Source: Jaltomata sinuosa | Lineage: Eukaryota > Streptophyta > Magnoliopsida > Solanales > Solanaceae | Direction: 5' to 3' | NCBI GenBank assembly: GCA_003996215.1 | Contig: QJPP01004078.1 | Location: forward strand, 62,001 to 126,000 | DNA: 64,000 bases | Part shown: positions 12,172 through 24,669 of the stretch, one piece after another | Layout: every line of letters starts with the position of its first letter | Position numbering within the stretch: position 1 is the stretch's first letter | Position numbers and translations under genes: made by a program | The notes under the pieces: generated by a model | What the model was told of the DNA's origin: nothing | What the model saw: the letters and a program-made list of their open reading frames with translations, nothing else | Database searches by the model: none

Positions 12172-14385
12172 TGTAATACCCCAGAACTTTAAAGCCCAGA
12201 CTTAGCTCAGAAAAACCAGAAGAAATAAAAAATTTCAACTGTCAGCAGAACCGCGAATTACTTCCACGAGCCGTGGAACAGTCCACGAGTAATGGACTGG
12301 ACTCGTGGAAAAAAGATCAGAGAACTGCTCCTCTGAAGTTCATCCCACGACTTGAGTCAACAGACCGTAGAAGTTTCCACGGACCGTAGGACTCGTCCAT
12401 GGAACCCTTCTAACAGATGACTCCCAGGAACCACGATTGGGTTTCACGACCCGTGAAAGTTTCCACGAGTCGTGAGCCCAACTCATGGAACCAGTTCCAG
12501 TAGCCAGCACTAAGTCCTCAGGAACCACGAGTGGGTTCCACGACCCGTGGAGGTTTACACGAGCCGTGAATCCAACCCGTGGAACCAATCTTCAGAGACC
12601 AAGGAATTCAGCTCAGGAACTACGAGTGGGATTCCACGACCCATGGAAGTTTCCACGAGTCGTGAACCCAACTCGTGGAGTTCATTCCAGTAGCTTAACT
12701 TTCAGGACCATTAAACCACGACAGGATTCCACGACCCATGGAACTTTCCACGAGCCGTAGAACCAAGTCGTGATCCCTGAGTCGCGAATTTCAGCAGCTT
12801 TTTCTAATTATTTTCCAGGGGCATTCCAGACTTTTCCTACCTCTTTTAATGCCTAAGCTACATCATTTTGACTACACTAAGCCCACTTTATTAGTAAAAA
12901 AATACCTAAAATATTTATCCTCTTAAATTCATCGAACTTAGAAAGAAAAGAAATATAAGGGGCGATAGTTTTCTCTCAAGAACAAGCAGAGGTCTTTATC
13001 AAGTTCAGCCCCAAAGATCCAAGGATTTTTCCATAGTTTTCTTCACCAGGTATGTATGATTTCACTAGTGGGTTCCTTTCACCCACTAGGTCCCTAGAAC
13101 TCAGCCAGTTCTTTCAATTTTTCCATGATTGATTAGACCTAGGGTTCATAAACCTTATGAGTTTTCTTTGCTATTCAGATGCTATAATTTATATGATGCC
13201 TAGTTCATATTTTTTGGAGAGTTACTACAGTTCATGTATAGAATTCAGAACCCTAGCCTGTGATAATTTTCAGTACTTCATAAATTATGCTTGCTAGGCA
13301 GGTCAATCAGATAATCATGCTTCAGAATTTTAATGTCATATCCTTCAGTATGTTTATGTGCATTCTCAGATTATATCAGTATTTTAGTTATCCAGTGTTA
13401 CAGTTGCATGTTAGCTTACGTTCAGTTAGGAGTAGACATAGCACGGAGCGAACTAAGGGATGAAGGCTCACCCGTCAGCTTTAGGCTTAGACCTTTAGTA
13501 GCAATCCCTGAGTTCCAGAACTACGGCGCCATCGTAGATTCTAAAGGGGTCACCCGTCAGATTAGGCTTGACACCCTCGTCCCTTGTGGACATCAGTTAG
13601 TGGATCCACGTTGGATTTGTTCGTACCCTTGGCAAGATATGAACACCCTTCCATCCAGGGTTATAGGTTGGCCCCATAGTTAGCTCAACTTGGGGTATAT
13701 CGGTTAATATTATCTCCCACAGTCAAATTCATATTGCATTGAGCATGTGCTCAGTATTTATTTCAGTATTCAATCTAGCATGTTATATTCATGATTTGTA
13801 TTTGGTCATTGCATACAGTTCAGATTTCAGTTATATACCAACATATCTATTTCTATGTTCAGTTCTATATTGTCCAGTTTAGTACATATCCTTCATGCTC
13901 AGTACATTCAAAGTACTGACGCATACTTTTGTGCTACATAATTTCATGATGTAGGTTCAGGCGTTCAGTATCCAGACTGCGCTTAGTCGACTTTCAGTCT
14001 GTACTCACCAGCTCAGTAGTGAGTCCTCATTATTCAAGGACGATAGGCATGATTTACTTTCAGTATTTACTTTTCGATTTCAGCCTTGTTAGAGTTAGCT
14101 GGGGGCATGTCCCAGCAACTCATATCAGTTAGAGGCTTTCAGACATAGACTAGATTGCAGCAGTTGTTAGTGTTGTTTTCAGTCAGCACTATACTATTTA
14201 TGTATTTCATATATTCAGATATTTGGGTTCTTCCCCATTTTAGTTATTAAATTGTTTTTAACTTCCGCACAGTGCATGTTTTCGAAATTGAGCTTGTATA
14301 GATATGTCATGCCATGGGTTAGCTTGGGGTCACTTGTGATACTAAGTACCGTGTTGCGTCCAAGGGGTAGTCTCGGGGCATGACA
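12172..14385 (+). repeat. 5' LTR of the Tekay/Del-like element
   Basis: It starts TGTAATACCCCAGAAC and ends GGGGCATGACA. Its 2214-bp length nearly equals that of the 3' copy. Four palindrome-rich tandem units occupy its first quarter. Confidence 0.9.
12240..12790. repeat. Palindromic tandem units in the 5' LTR
   Basis: Units of about 85 to 100 bases start near 12427, 12530, 12614 and 12713. Each carries inverted words such as CCACGACCCGTGG, CCACGAGTCGTGA and AACTCGTGGA, so each can fold on itself. The region is GC-rich compared with its surroundings. The same array is in the 3' LTR at 19550-20060. Confidence 0.8.
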
Positions 14386-14388
14386 AAC

Positions 14389-14400
14389 TTGGTATCAGAG
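14389..14400 (+). promoter_or_regulatory. Primer-binding site (tRNA-iMet type)
   Basis: TTGGTATCAGAGC follows the LTR end (GACA) by a few bases. It contains TGGTATCAGAGC, the complement of the 3' end of plant initiator methionine tRNA and the usual chromovirus primer. Confidence 0.9.
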
Positions 14401-14606
14401 CATAGGTTCAAGTGTCGTAGGGTGTCTGAAAGTCGTGTCAAGTAGAGCCTTCTTCATGGGTGTGAAGCGCGCCACATTTATTGGGGAGGAACTATGAGAT
14501 GTCATTAAGAACAACTTCCCTTCTTTCTTTTCAAGTTCGTTCTTTAGATTATATACTCTATTTAATTTCCTTTTATTCTAACTCATGCTCTTTGCATTTC
14601 AGAAAA

Positions 14607-15641
14607 ATGTCTCCCAGAAGAGCTTACGCTAGGAATCAGCCAGCCCCAGCAGCTCCAACAGACCCTCTGAATGAGCAAGTTACGCATACCAAATTCAAGA
14701 CTGCTTTCCAAGTTCTTGCCCAGGCCATGACCGCCCAGGTCAATCAGCAGGCTGTCGCACCAGCTCTGCCTCAGATCAACACTGTTGCAGCCACGATCTA
14801 GGATTTCACTCGGATGAACCCTCCAGAGTTTCATGGGTTCAAGTCAGAAGAGGATCCGCAAGAGTTCTTAGATTATATTCAGAAGGTGACAGACATTATG
14901 GGTGTCACTCCAGTCGAGGGTGCAGATTTGGCCGCCTATCAGTTGAAGGGAGTGGCCTACACTTGGTACCAGCAATGGAAGGAATCCCGTTGTGCTAATG
15001 CAGGACCAGTGACTTGGAATCTTTTCAAGACAACTTTTCTGGACTGGTTCTTCTGACTAGAGATCCGGGAAGCCAAGGTTCAGGAATTCATTAATCTAAA
15101 GTAGAACGACATGAGCATGAAGGACTATGATCTCAAGTTCACTCAGCTATCCAAATATGCTCCAGCAATAGTAGCTAACTTCAGAGCTCGTATGAGAAAG
15201 TTTGTATCTTGTGTATCGGATGATATAGTCAAGGAGTGAAAGACTGCTATGCTGATTAAGGAGATGGACTTCTCCAGATTGGTTACTTATGCCCAACATA
15301 TCGAGGAGGAGAATATCAAGGAAAGGGGAGGAGATACTAAGAGGGCTAGGACAGGTGACTTTAGCTACTCTCAACAGAGGCCAGATGGTGGAAACCGCTC
15401 TCAGTTCCATCAGAAGAATTCAGCTCCAGCTCCATCTTCTGCGAGTTCCCCAGTGCCTAAGTTCAAGAAGGATCAACATGATAGAGCGTCTGGTTCTAAG
15501 TCCCAAGGTACGGTTACTAGTGGGCACACAAATCCAGTGTGTAAGAAGTGTGGTAGGAACCAACAAGGTGAGTGCATGGAAGGTAGTGGGAATTGCTTTG
15601 GGTATGGTAAGCCAGTCCACAGGATGAGAGAGTTCCCTTAA
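14607..15641 (+). pseudogene. Tekay/Del-like gag
   Basis: The capsid gene starts at ATG 14607 (MSPRRAYARNQ), 0.2 kb after the primer site. After an in-frame TAG at 14799, the gag domain follows (MNPPEFHGFKSEEDPQEFLD, then AYQLKGVAYTWYQQW). TGA at about 15054 and further stops near 15102 and 15237 break it again. The C-terminal part (15249-15641) is basic and ends in a damaged zinc knuckle: CKKCGRNQQGEC is followed by CFGYGKPVHRM, where a second cysteine of the knuckle has become tyrosine. The gene cannot make a working nucleocapsid. Confidence 0.9.
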
Positions 15642-15819
15642 AATTCTCAAAAGGGCAGGGATACTCGTTCGCAGAACCAGGCTAGCTCTGCAGCAGTTCT
15701 AGTAGGCTCCCACTCAGCAGGGTGCCTCATCTGGTACAGGTGGTGGTCAGCTCCAGAATAGTTATATGCTCTTCAGGCTCGACAGGATTAGGAGGACTCT
15801 CATGATGTGGTCACGGCTA

Positions 15820-17664
15820 CGTTGCGAGTCTTTAATACTGATGTCTATGCATTGTTGGATCCAGGGGCTACACTTCCTTTATAACTCCATATATAGCAGT
15901 AAACTTCGGTGTCAGTCCATAAACCCTCCCCGAACCCTTCTAAGTCTCTACTCCAATTGGTGACCCAGTTATAGCTAGACGGGTATACAAAAATTGTCCT
16001 GTCACAGTTTCTCAAAAAGTCACCTCAGTAGATCTTGTAGAGTTAGAAATGGTAGATTTTGATATCATTCTAGGCATGGATTGGTTACATTCCTGTTATG
16101 CCTCAGTCGATTATAGAACTAAGATCATTTGGTTTCAGTTTCCAAATGAGCCAGTCTTAGAATGGAAGGGTAATAACTCAGTGCCGGTAGGTCATTTCAT
16201 CTCCTACCTTAAGGTCAGAAAAATAATTTCCAAAGGGTATATCTATCATCTTGTTCGGGTTAAGGATTCAAACTCTGAGACCCCAACTCTTGAGTTAGTC
16301 CTAGTGGTGAATGAGTTCCCAGAAGTGTTTCTATAAGATCTTTCTAGAGTTCCTCCCGAACGGAAATCGACTTCGGAATAGATCTCCTTCCAGATACCCA
16401 GCCTATTTTGATTCCTCCTTACAGAATGGCTCCAGCTGAACTTAAGGAATTGAAAGAATAGCTGAAAGACCTTCTAGATAAGGGCTTCATTAGACCCATC
16501 ATCTCTCCATGTGGTGCCCCAGTGTTGTTCGTGCATAAGAAAGATGGTTCTCTCAGGATGTGCATTGACTACCGTTAGTTGAACAAAGTCATAATCAAGA
16601 ACAAATATCCCATCCCCAGGATTGATGACTTGTTCGACCAGCTTCAGGGTGCTAGTTGTTTTTCCAAGATAGACCTCAGATTCAGCTATCATCAACTCAG
16701 AGTCAGAGATAGTGACATCCCAAAGACAGCATGCAGAACTCGATATGGTCACTATGAATTTATAGTCATGTCTTTTGTACTAACCAATGCTCCTACAGCT
16801 TTCATGGATTTAATGAACAGGGTGTTTAAGCAGTATTTGGACTTGTTCGTTATCATCTTTATTGATGATATCCTTATTTATTCTCGGAATAAGGAAGAGC
16901 ATGTGACTTATCTGAGAGTTGTTCTCCAAACGCTCAAAGATCGCCAGCTATTCGCTAAGTTCAACAAATGTGAATTCTGGTTGCAGTCCATCGCTTTCCT
17001 TGGTCATGTGATATCCAGCGAAGGGATCCAAGTGGATTCTCAGAAAATGGAGGCAGTAAAGCACTGGCCCAGACCCACCTCTCCTGTCGATATCAGAAGT
17101 TTCTTGGGTTTGGCCGGTTACTACAGGAGGTTTGTTGAAGGATTTTCATCCATAGCTGCCCCATTGACCAAGTTGACTCAGAAAAAGGTTAAGTTTCAGT
17201 GGTCAAATGAGTGTGAGAAAAGTTTCTTAGAACTGAAAACTAGGTTGACTATAGCTCCTGTCTTGACTCTACCAGAGGGTTCAGATGGTTATGTGATTTA
17301 TTGTGATGCGTCCAGGGTCGACCTAGGTTGTGTTTTGATGGAGCAGGGTAAGGTCATAGCTTATGCTTCCAGACAACTTAAGGTCCATGAGAAGAACTAC
17401 CCGACTCATGACCTAGAGCTTGCAACAGTTGTGCTTTCCCTAAAGATTTGGAGACACTACTTGTATGGTGTTCATGTTGATGTGTTCACAGATCATAAGA
17501 GCCTCCAGTATGTGTTCACCCAGAAAGAGTTGAATCTTCGTCAGAGGAGATGGCTTGAGTTCCTCAAAGATTATGATATAAATGTGCTCTACCATCCGGG
17601 TAAGGCTAACGTAGTGGTTGATGCTCTCAGCAGACTATCTATGGGAAGCGTGTCACATATTTAG
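15820..17664 (+). pseudogene. Tekay/Del-like protease, reverse transcriptase and RNase H
   Basis: Pol begins with an aspartic protease trace around 15845 (ALLDPGATL) that soon shifts frame. A protease-to-RT linker is open at 16049-16336 (FDIILGMDWLHS). The RT start near 16440-16580 holds several stops. From 16579 to 17664 the frame is open for 361 codons. It contains the RT palm (FSKIDLRFSYHQLRV, then catalytic FIDDILIYS near 16857), the connection (FLGLAGYYRRFVEGFS) and RNase H (YCDASRVDLGCVL, then FTDHKSLQYVF). The usual MPFGLTNAP motif reads MSFVLTNAP, a change likely to damage RT. It copied the element's RNA into DNA when active. Confidence 0.93.
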
Positions 17665-17724
17665 GAAGAGAAGAGAGAATTAGCCAGATATATTCACCGG
17701 CTTGCTCGCTTAAGAGTTTGCCTT

Positions 17725-19222
17725 ATGGACACATCAAAGGGTGGTGTGATAGTCCAGAATGGATCAGAATCTTCATTGGTAGCAGAGGTTAAGGAAAAAC
17801 AGTATAGTGACCCTATATTGCTTCAGCTGAAGGGTGCAGTTCTTCAGCAGAGAGTTGAGGTTTTCTCCCAAGGGGGAGATGGTGTACTTTGTTATCAGGG
17901 TCGCTTGTGTGTTCCTAACGTGGGTGAGTTGAGGCATCAGATACTTATAGAAGCCCATAATTCCAAATATTCCATTCATCCCGGTTCCACTAAGATGTAC
18001 CGTGATCTACGGGAAGTCTATTGGTGGAACGGCATGAAAAGGGACATCGCAGATTTTATGGCTAAGTGTCCCAATTGTCAGCAGGTTAAAGTAGAACATC
18101 AGAAGCCAGGAGGTGTGACTCAGGAGATTAGCATTCCTACGGTGGAAGTGGGAAGTGGTGAACATGGATTTCATTACAAGTTTACCTCGTACTCGCAGAC
18201 AGTACGACTCCATTTGGGTAATAGTGGACAAAGTCACTAAGTCAGCTCACTTCTTGGCAGTCAAAACTACAGATTCAGCGGAGGATTATGCCAGGCTCTA
18301 CATCAGTGAGATAGTCAGGTTGCATGGGGTTCCCTTGTATATTATCTCAGATAGAGGTCCTCAGTTTACATCTTATTTTTAGAGATCGTTTCAGAAAGGT
18401 CTTGGTACTCAGGTGAAGGTCAGCACAACATTTCATCTGCAGACGGATGGTCAGGCAGAGCATACCATTCAGAGATTAGAAGACATGCTGAGAGCTTGTG
18501 TGATCGATTTCAAGGGTAGCTAGGATGATCACCTACCTCTCATAGAATTCGCCTACAATAACAGTTTTCACTCCAGTATTTAGATGGCCCCATATGAGGC
18601 ACTTTATGGGCGTAAATGTAGATCACCGGTAGGTTGGTTCAAAGTAGGTGGAGCAGCCTTGATTGGGCCAGACTCGGTTCATGAGGTTATAGAGAAAGTT
18701 CAGCTCATTAGAGATAGGCTAAAGATAGCTCAGAGTCGTTAAAGGTCCTATGTAAATGTTAGGAGAAGAGATTTAGAGTTCAATATCGATGATTGGGTTT
18801 TCCTGAAGGTGTCACCCATGAAGGGTGTGATGAGATTTGGTAAGAAGGAAAAGCTCAGTCCCAGGTATTTAGGTCCTTATAGAATCCTGAAAAAGGTTGG
18901 TAATGTGGCGTATGAGTTAGAGTTGCTAGCAGAGCTAGCAGCGGTTCATCCAGTCTTTCACATTTCCTTATTGAAGAAGTGTGTGGGTGATCCAGCATCG
19001 ATAGTACCTTTAGAGAGTGTGGCTGTGAAGGATAGCCTCACCTATGAGGAAGTTCTAGTTAAGATTCTTGACCGTCAAGTTCGTAGGTTAAGAAACAAAA
19101 AAGTCGCATCAGTAAAGGTTTTGTGGAGGAATCAGTCTGTAGAGGGAGCTACTTGGAAACTAGAAGCAGCCATGATGGCCAAGTACCCTCACCTTTTTCC
19201 TTCTCATTCAGTTTCATCTTGA
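17725..19222 (+). pseudogene. Tekay/Del-like integrase with chromodomain-like tail
   Basis: The zinc-binding H2C2 region is seen near 17955-18090 (IHPGSTKMYRDL, CPNCQQVK). A frame change near 18150 leads into the DDE core at 18155-18382 (MDFITSLPRTRR, IISDRGPQFTS), which ends in a stop. Stops near 18382, 18523, 18582 and 18741 break the rest. From 18809 to 19222 the C-terminal domain is open. It begins MSPMKGVMRFGKKEKLSPRY and ends with a chromodomain-like stretch (DRQVRRLRNKKVASVKVLW). Such tails steer chromoviruses to heterochromatin. The gene is dead. Confidence 0.92.
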
Positions 19223-19435
19223 GGTAATAGTCCCTCTCCAGTCTCTCAGTTTGCTCTTGTGTAATTCAATCTTAGTACCTCGTTCCATCAGTCATTCTTG
19301 CATTTCAGCATATTTGCATGTTCATGGAACTCAGTTCAGTTATATATCAGTTTTGTATACTCAGTTGGTAGGGATTGTAGCTCTTTCTCTCCAAACTCAG
19401 CTTGTTTATTCTTCATTCGAGGACGAATGATCCCA

Positions 19436-19451
19436 AGGGGGAGATATTGTA
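19436..19451 (+). other. Polypurine tract
   Basis: CCAAGGGGGAGATAT lies directly before the 3' LTR and would prime plus-strand DNA synthesis. Confidence 0.8.
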
Positions 19452-21661
19452 ACAAACCAGAACTTCCAAACCCAAACTTAGCTCAAAAAAATCAGAAGAA
19501 ATAAAAAAATTCAACTGTCAGCAGAACCACAAATCACTTCCACTAGCCGTGGAACAGTCCACGAATCATGGAATGGACTCGTGGAACAAAGATCATAGGA
19601 CTTCTCCTCTGAAGTTCATCCCACGACTTGAGTCAACAGACCGTAGAAGTTTCCACGGACCGTAGGACTCGTCCGTGGAAACCTCCTAACAGATGACTCC
19701 CAAGAACCACGATTGGGTTTCACGACCCGTGGAAGTTTCCACGAGTCGTGAGCCCAACTCGTGGAACCAGTTCCAGTAGCCAGCACTAAGTCCTCAGGAA
19801 CCACGAGTGGGTTCCACGACCTATGGAGATTTACACGAGTCGTGAACCCAATCCGTGGAACCAATCTTCAGAGACCAAGGAATTCAGCTCAGGAACCACG
19901 AGTCGGATTCCACGACCCGTGGGAGTTTTCACGAGTCATGAACCCAACTCGTGGAGTTCCATCCAGTAGCTTAACTTTCAGGACCAGGAAACCACGACAG
20001 GGTTCCACGACCCGTGGAACTTTCCACGAGTCGTAGAACCAAGTCGTGATCCCTGAGTCGCGAATTTCAGCAGCTTTTTCTAATTATTTTCCAGGGGCAT
20101 TCCAGACTCTTCCTACCTCTTTTAACGCCTAAGCTACGTCATTTTGACTACTCTAAGCCCACTTTATTAGTCAAAAACTACCTAAAACATTCATCCTCCT
20201 AAATTCGTCGGACTTAGAAAGAAAAGAAATAAAAGGGGCTATAGTTTTCTCTCAAGAACAAGCCGGGGTCTTCATCAAGTTCAACCCCAAAGATCCAAGG
20301 ATTTCACCGTAGTTTTCTTCACCATGTATGTGGGATTTCACTAGTGGGTTCCTTTCAACCACTAGGTCCTTCGAACTCAGCCAGTTTTTTTAGTTTCTCC
20401 ATGATTGATTAGACCTAGGGTTCATAAACCTTAGAGTTTTCTTTGCTATTCAGATGCTATAATTTATATGATGCCTAGTTCATGTTTTTTGGAGAATTAC
20501 TATAGTTCATGTATAGAATTCAGAACCCTAGCCTGTGATAATTTTTAGTACTTCATAAATTATGCTTGCTAGGCAGGTCAGTCAGATAATCATGCTTCAG
20601 AATTTCAATGCCATATCCTTCAGTATGTTTATGTGCATTCTCAAATTATATCAGTATTTTGAGCTATCCAGTGTTACAGTTGCATGTTAGCTTACGTTCA
20701 GTTGGGAGTAGACTTAGCACCGAGCGAACTAAGGGATGAAGGTTCACCCGTCAGCTTTAGGCTGAGACCTTTAGTAGCAATCCCTTAGTTCCAGAACTAC
20801 GGCGCCACCGTAGGTTCTAAAGGGGTCACCCGTCAGATTAGGCTTGACACCCTCGTCCCTTGTGGACATCAGTTAGTGGATCCACGTCAGATTTGTTCGT
20901 ACCATTGGAAAGATATGAACACCCTTCCATCCAGGGTTACAGGTTGGCCCCATAGTTAACTCAACTTGGGGTATGTCGGTTAATAGTATCTCCCACAGTC
21001 AGATTCATATGGCATTGACCATGTGCTCAGTATTTATTTCAGTATTCAGTCCAACATGTTATATTCATGATTTGTATTTTGTCATTGCATACAGTTCAAA
21101 TTTCAGTTATATGCTAGCATATCTATTTCTACGTTCAATTCTATATTGTCCAGTTTAGTACATATCCTGCATGCTCAGTATATTCAAAGTACTGACGTAT
21201 ACTTTTGTGCTACATCGATTCATGATATAGGTTCAGTCATTCAGTATTCAGACCGCGCTTAGTCGACTTCCAGTCCGTACTCAGCAGCTCAGTGGTGAGT
21301 CCTCATAGTTCGAGGATGATAAGCATGCTTTACTTTCAATATTTACTTTTCAATTTCAGCCTTGCTATAGTTAGCTGGGGGCGAGTCCCAGCAACTCATA
21401 TCAGTTAGAGGCTTTTAGACATAGACTAGATTGCAGCAGTTGTTAATGTTGTTTTCAATCAGCACTATACTATTTATATATTTCATATATTCAGATATTT
21501 GGGTTCTTCCTTGTTTCAGTTATTAAATTATTTTTTGCTTCCGCACAGGGCATGTTTTCGAAATTGAACTTGTATAGATATGCCATACCATGGGTTAGCT
21601 TGGGGTCACTTGTGACACTAAGCACCGTGTTGCATCCAGGGAGTAGTCTCGGGGCGTGACA
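19452..21661 (+). repeat. 3' LTR of the Tekay/Del-like element
   Basis: It starts TGTAACAAACCAGAAC and ends GGGGCGTGACA, 2210 bp. It differs visibly from the 5' copy: within the first 160 bases I count close to twenty substitutions. It repeats the palindromic tandem units at about 19550-20060. Confidence 0.9.
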
Positions 21662-22124
21662 ATCAGACTATTAAATTTAATAGGATCCTAGGTGGTAGTC
21701 ATGTGGAGTGGCCTTATCCTAGTTGGACGATCACGTGGCTGCCAAATCATCACAGAAAATGGAGTGTTAAGTTGGAGGGTATTTGTGGTCCAAAATATTA
21801 ACAACAAGGGTATTTTTGAGCCAAAAATAAAATGGGGGATATATTTTCTCTATTTCAAATAGTTCGAGGGTATTTTTGGCCCTTTTCCATAAATTTAATG
21901 GGATCATAGGTGGCAGCCATGTGGAGTGGCCTTGTCCTAGTTGACGGTCACGTGGCTGCCAAATCATCACAGAAAATGAGATTTTAAGTTGGAGAGTATT
22001 TGTGGTCCAAAATGTTAACGACAAGGGTATTTTTGAGCCCAAAATAAAATGGAGGATATATTTGCTCTATTTCAAATAATTCGAAGGTATTTTTGGCCAT
22101 TTTTAAGGTTATTATCTACACATT

Positions 22125-24235
22125 TCTACTATATTAGAAGTGTGAGTACAGGTTGGTTATCAACATGTGTTCTCAAGGTTAATTTCTAATTAATTGAGGG
22201 TATTTTCGTCATTGTATATTAGTTGTCCTACTTTCACTTCATCCCACGTGGATATGTAGCCACCTCTTGACAATACGTGGCTTCCAGGCAATGTTCACTT
22301 TCTTTCATCAAAATCCGTTCGTCTCTTTTCCATTGCTATAGTTCACCTGCTAAAGCTCAAAGCTCTCTTCAAATTGCTCAATCCTAAGGTACTTCTTTGT
22401 TGTTTTCCTCTCTTCATCCAATTTTTTCTTCAGTTTTTCTTTATTTAGATGAATGGATTTGTAAAGTTTTAATCTTCATATTTTTTTTCTTCATTTTCTC
22501 TTCATCTTCAATTTTTCTTCAGTTTTTAGTTAAATTTGGTTGAATGAATTTATAAAATTTTGATCTTTATGGGAAAAAAGAAGAGGGGGTTTCTATTTTG
22601 TGCATCCCCCGACAAATTTAATTTTATTGGGTTATGAAGTTTTGATCTTTATTAGTAGTAATTAGTTTTATAGGTTTATGAAGTTTTGATCTTTATTAGT
22701 TTTATGAGTTTAAGAAGTTTTGGTCTCTGTGTTAGTCAAAGTCTCAAGAAAATTAAAAATTAGGGCAAAAATTGAGATACAAGCTTATCAAAAATTTCAA
22801 AACCCATATGAGAATGACCAAGAGAACGCAAAGAGCAATCCTTGAAAATCTAGAGATGATACCAAAGAATCGATATGTTGTTCGACTGGAAGAGAATTGA
22901 TTTTTTAAGAATTTTATTATGTTAGTGATAGAGTGAGCAATCTTTTGTACCAAAAATTACCTCAGCATGAAATTCCTTGAACAATTGAATCCTTGAGCCG
23001 AAAGCGGGGATAGCATAAAGGAAAAGAAGTAGAGAAGAAGTAGCAGCAAAACAGTTGAATTAGTACGTACCTTTTTATAGTTTGTCCTTTATATACAATC
23101 CTGTTTTTCTTCAGTACCAAGTTTAAAAAAAGTCAATTTTGGAAATACATGAATACTCCTCATATATGCATATGTATTAGCTAGAAATTAATTGCTATAA
23201 TGGACTGAGAAGGATTGCAAGAAAAATTTAAATTTTTGTTTAATTACTTGCTCTAATATCGTTGTATTCCACATGGTTTTTACCTCTCTCTCTTATTCTT
23301 TCTTATCACATAGAATTTTCAAGTTTCTTCTCGAATTTCTCCGGCAATCTTTAGCTATGTTTTTGTTGGAGCTTTTTTGTTCGCCTTTAATTTTTCTCTT
23401 TTCTTTCTTTGTTTGACCTATTTGGATATCTATTGCTTGAGGTATTCAAAGCTTTTGATTAGGTGTATGTGTTGAATTGTGGATAATACATGAAATCAAA
23501 CTAAACATAAATCTCTAATATTTGAGTTGAACACATAATTAGAAAGAGATATCGAAATTCATCTAAGGTAGTGATACCACCGTGTTTGGGACTCTTGAAT
23601 ATGGCAAATTTTAGATAGTTTTTGATGTTGCAAAGTATTATATAATGTTTTGAGATAGAGAGCTAAATTCGATTTTTGCGAGAGCTTTTTAGCTTTCCCC
23701 AACAGATATTTTGTCTATAGTTGTGTTTTTTTTACCCATCAGTTGTTCCTCCCATTTGTTTTTCCAGAAAGTTTTGACTGCTACCGTTTGCCTATGCATT
23801 GTCCTGGATTAAAGACAATCAACATATGCATGATGCCCGATGCTTTAAAAAGGTATGCGAAATAATCAGCCACACACTATTGCTACTATACTCTTATGTA
23901 CACTACTTAAAACATTTCTCCTACTATACTCTGGTATGACTTGTAATTAAAAAGGTACTTTAGTAATTAGGAAAAAGGTGATGTATTTGGTGTAATAAAG
24001 AGTCTTAAAGTATTATCTAAGATGATTTTCTCAACGTTAATTGGCAAATTGAATTGTTAAATTTCTGCACTTAAAGCATTTTATTATCTACATATAAAGG
24101 GCAAATTAATATGGTCTAGTGATTTAAATTTAATTATTTAATGTTTAATTAATTAAATATTTGATTTAGTGTAGGGGCAAAATGGTAATTCAACTTTGTA
24201 TTTCGGAATTTTCCAATTTTAATAATATATATGAT
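22125..24235. mobile_element. Helitron-like DNA with two inward-facing 5' ends
   Basis: At 22125 the plus strand reads TCTACTATATTAGAAGTGTG, like the 5' end of the Helitron at 48363. Near 24235 the minus strand reads TATATATTATTAAAATTGG, followed by GTTGAATTACCATTTT and CCCCTACACTAAAT. That is the same subterminal sequence as in the copy starting near 40853. So two 5' ends face each other, and no clear CTRR hairpin end was found between them. The interior is AT-rich, with a leader-like piece at about 22260-22385 and a possible exon (next entry). The boundaries are tentative. Confidence 0.4.
23768..23852 (+). other. Exon-like segment with splice borders
   Basis: An 85-bp segment of balanced composition sits in AT-rich DNA. 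A pyrimidine tract and CAG precede it and GTATGCG follows it. One frame is open throughout (for example CYRLPMHCPGLKTINICMM). This looks like a host exon carried by the Helitron-like element. I do not recognise the protein, and chance resemblance is possible. Confidence 0.3.
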
Positions 24236-24669
24236 TGTTGTTATTTTAATTTTTCCTTATCATCTTATTGAATGACATATTCTTGACTTTGGTTTTTAAC
24301 AGGTCATGAGATCAAAAGAGAACTATTAAGTAATGGCAATCCAAGTTTGCAACAACTACCCTGCTCTACCCTACCCCTAAATCAAGTTCGTAAGCACGTG
24401 TCCAGAACTATTATCGAAAAACTTCAAATGTTTGAAATAATATTTGGAGATTATTTAAGGCAGGTGTTTATCAAAAGTTGGTAGAAAAAAAATATCTGAC
24501 AGTGTATATGATAATGATGGTTATTAGTATCTCTTACCCTCTCTTTCTCAAAGAAAGGTAGCATACAAAAATTATCTTCACCAAAATCCTATTCTTGCCC
24601 TGTATCTCAAGTGTAATAAAATACGATATGAAAATAGGGAAAAAGAAGTGGAAAATACGTCGCTACATT

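Larger units (their letters stand above)
12172..21661 (+). mobile_element. Ty3/gypsy chromodomain retrotransposon (Tekay/Del-like), decayed
   Basis: This is a full-structure but coding-dead element of 9490 bp. It has a 5' LTR (12172-14385), a tRNA-Met-type primer site, gag, protease, RT, RNase H, integrase, a chromodomain-like tail, a polypurine tract and a 3' LTR (19452-21661). The flanking 5-mers are GTCAG (12167-12171) and ATCAG (21662-21666), a target duplication with one change. Order and motifs place it in the chromovirus branch; the integrase tail is Tekay/Del-like. The two LTRs differ at many positions, and all coding domains carry stops or shifts, so the insertion is not recent. Confidence 0.92.
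11088..22104. mobile_element. Foldback transposon with long inverted arms, split by a retrotransposon
   Basis: The left arm (about 11088-11640) and right arm (about 12030-12171, continuing at 21667-22104) are reverse complements. Each arm holds two tandem copies of a roughly 200-bp unit (GGGCTAAAAATACCCTTGAAC-like, then TGATGATTTGGCAGCCA), and then a shared inner segment (CTATACTAAACCTAACC-like). The Ty3 element at 12172-21661 sits in the right arm. Removing it and one copy of its 5-bp target duplication restores continuity with the left arm, for example GTCAGACTATTAAATTTAAT. The family resembles non-autonomous foldback or Mutator-like elements. No transposase is present, and the target duplication of the foldback itself was not resolved. 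Confidence 0.75.

Noticed and set aside
12340..12760. Open frames on both strands in the LTR repeats (also 19616-20036)
   Set aside because: They come from GC-rich palindromic repeats with few stop codons, are repeated in both LTRs, and have no coding signal.
13333..13683. 116-codon frame in the 5' LTR of the Ty3 element
   Set aside because: The same region in the 3' LTR is not open, so it is not conserved coding sequence.
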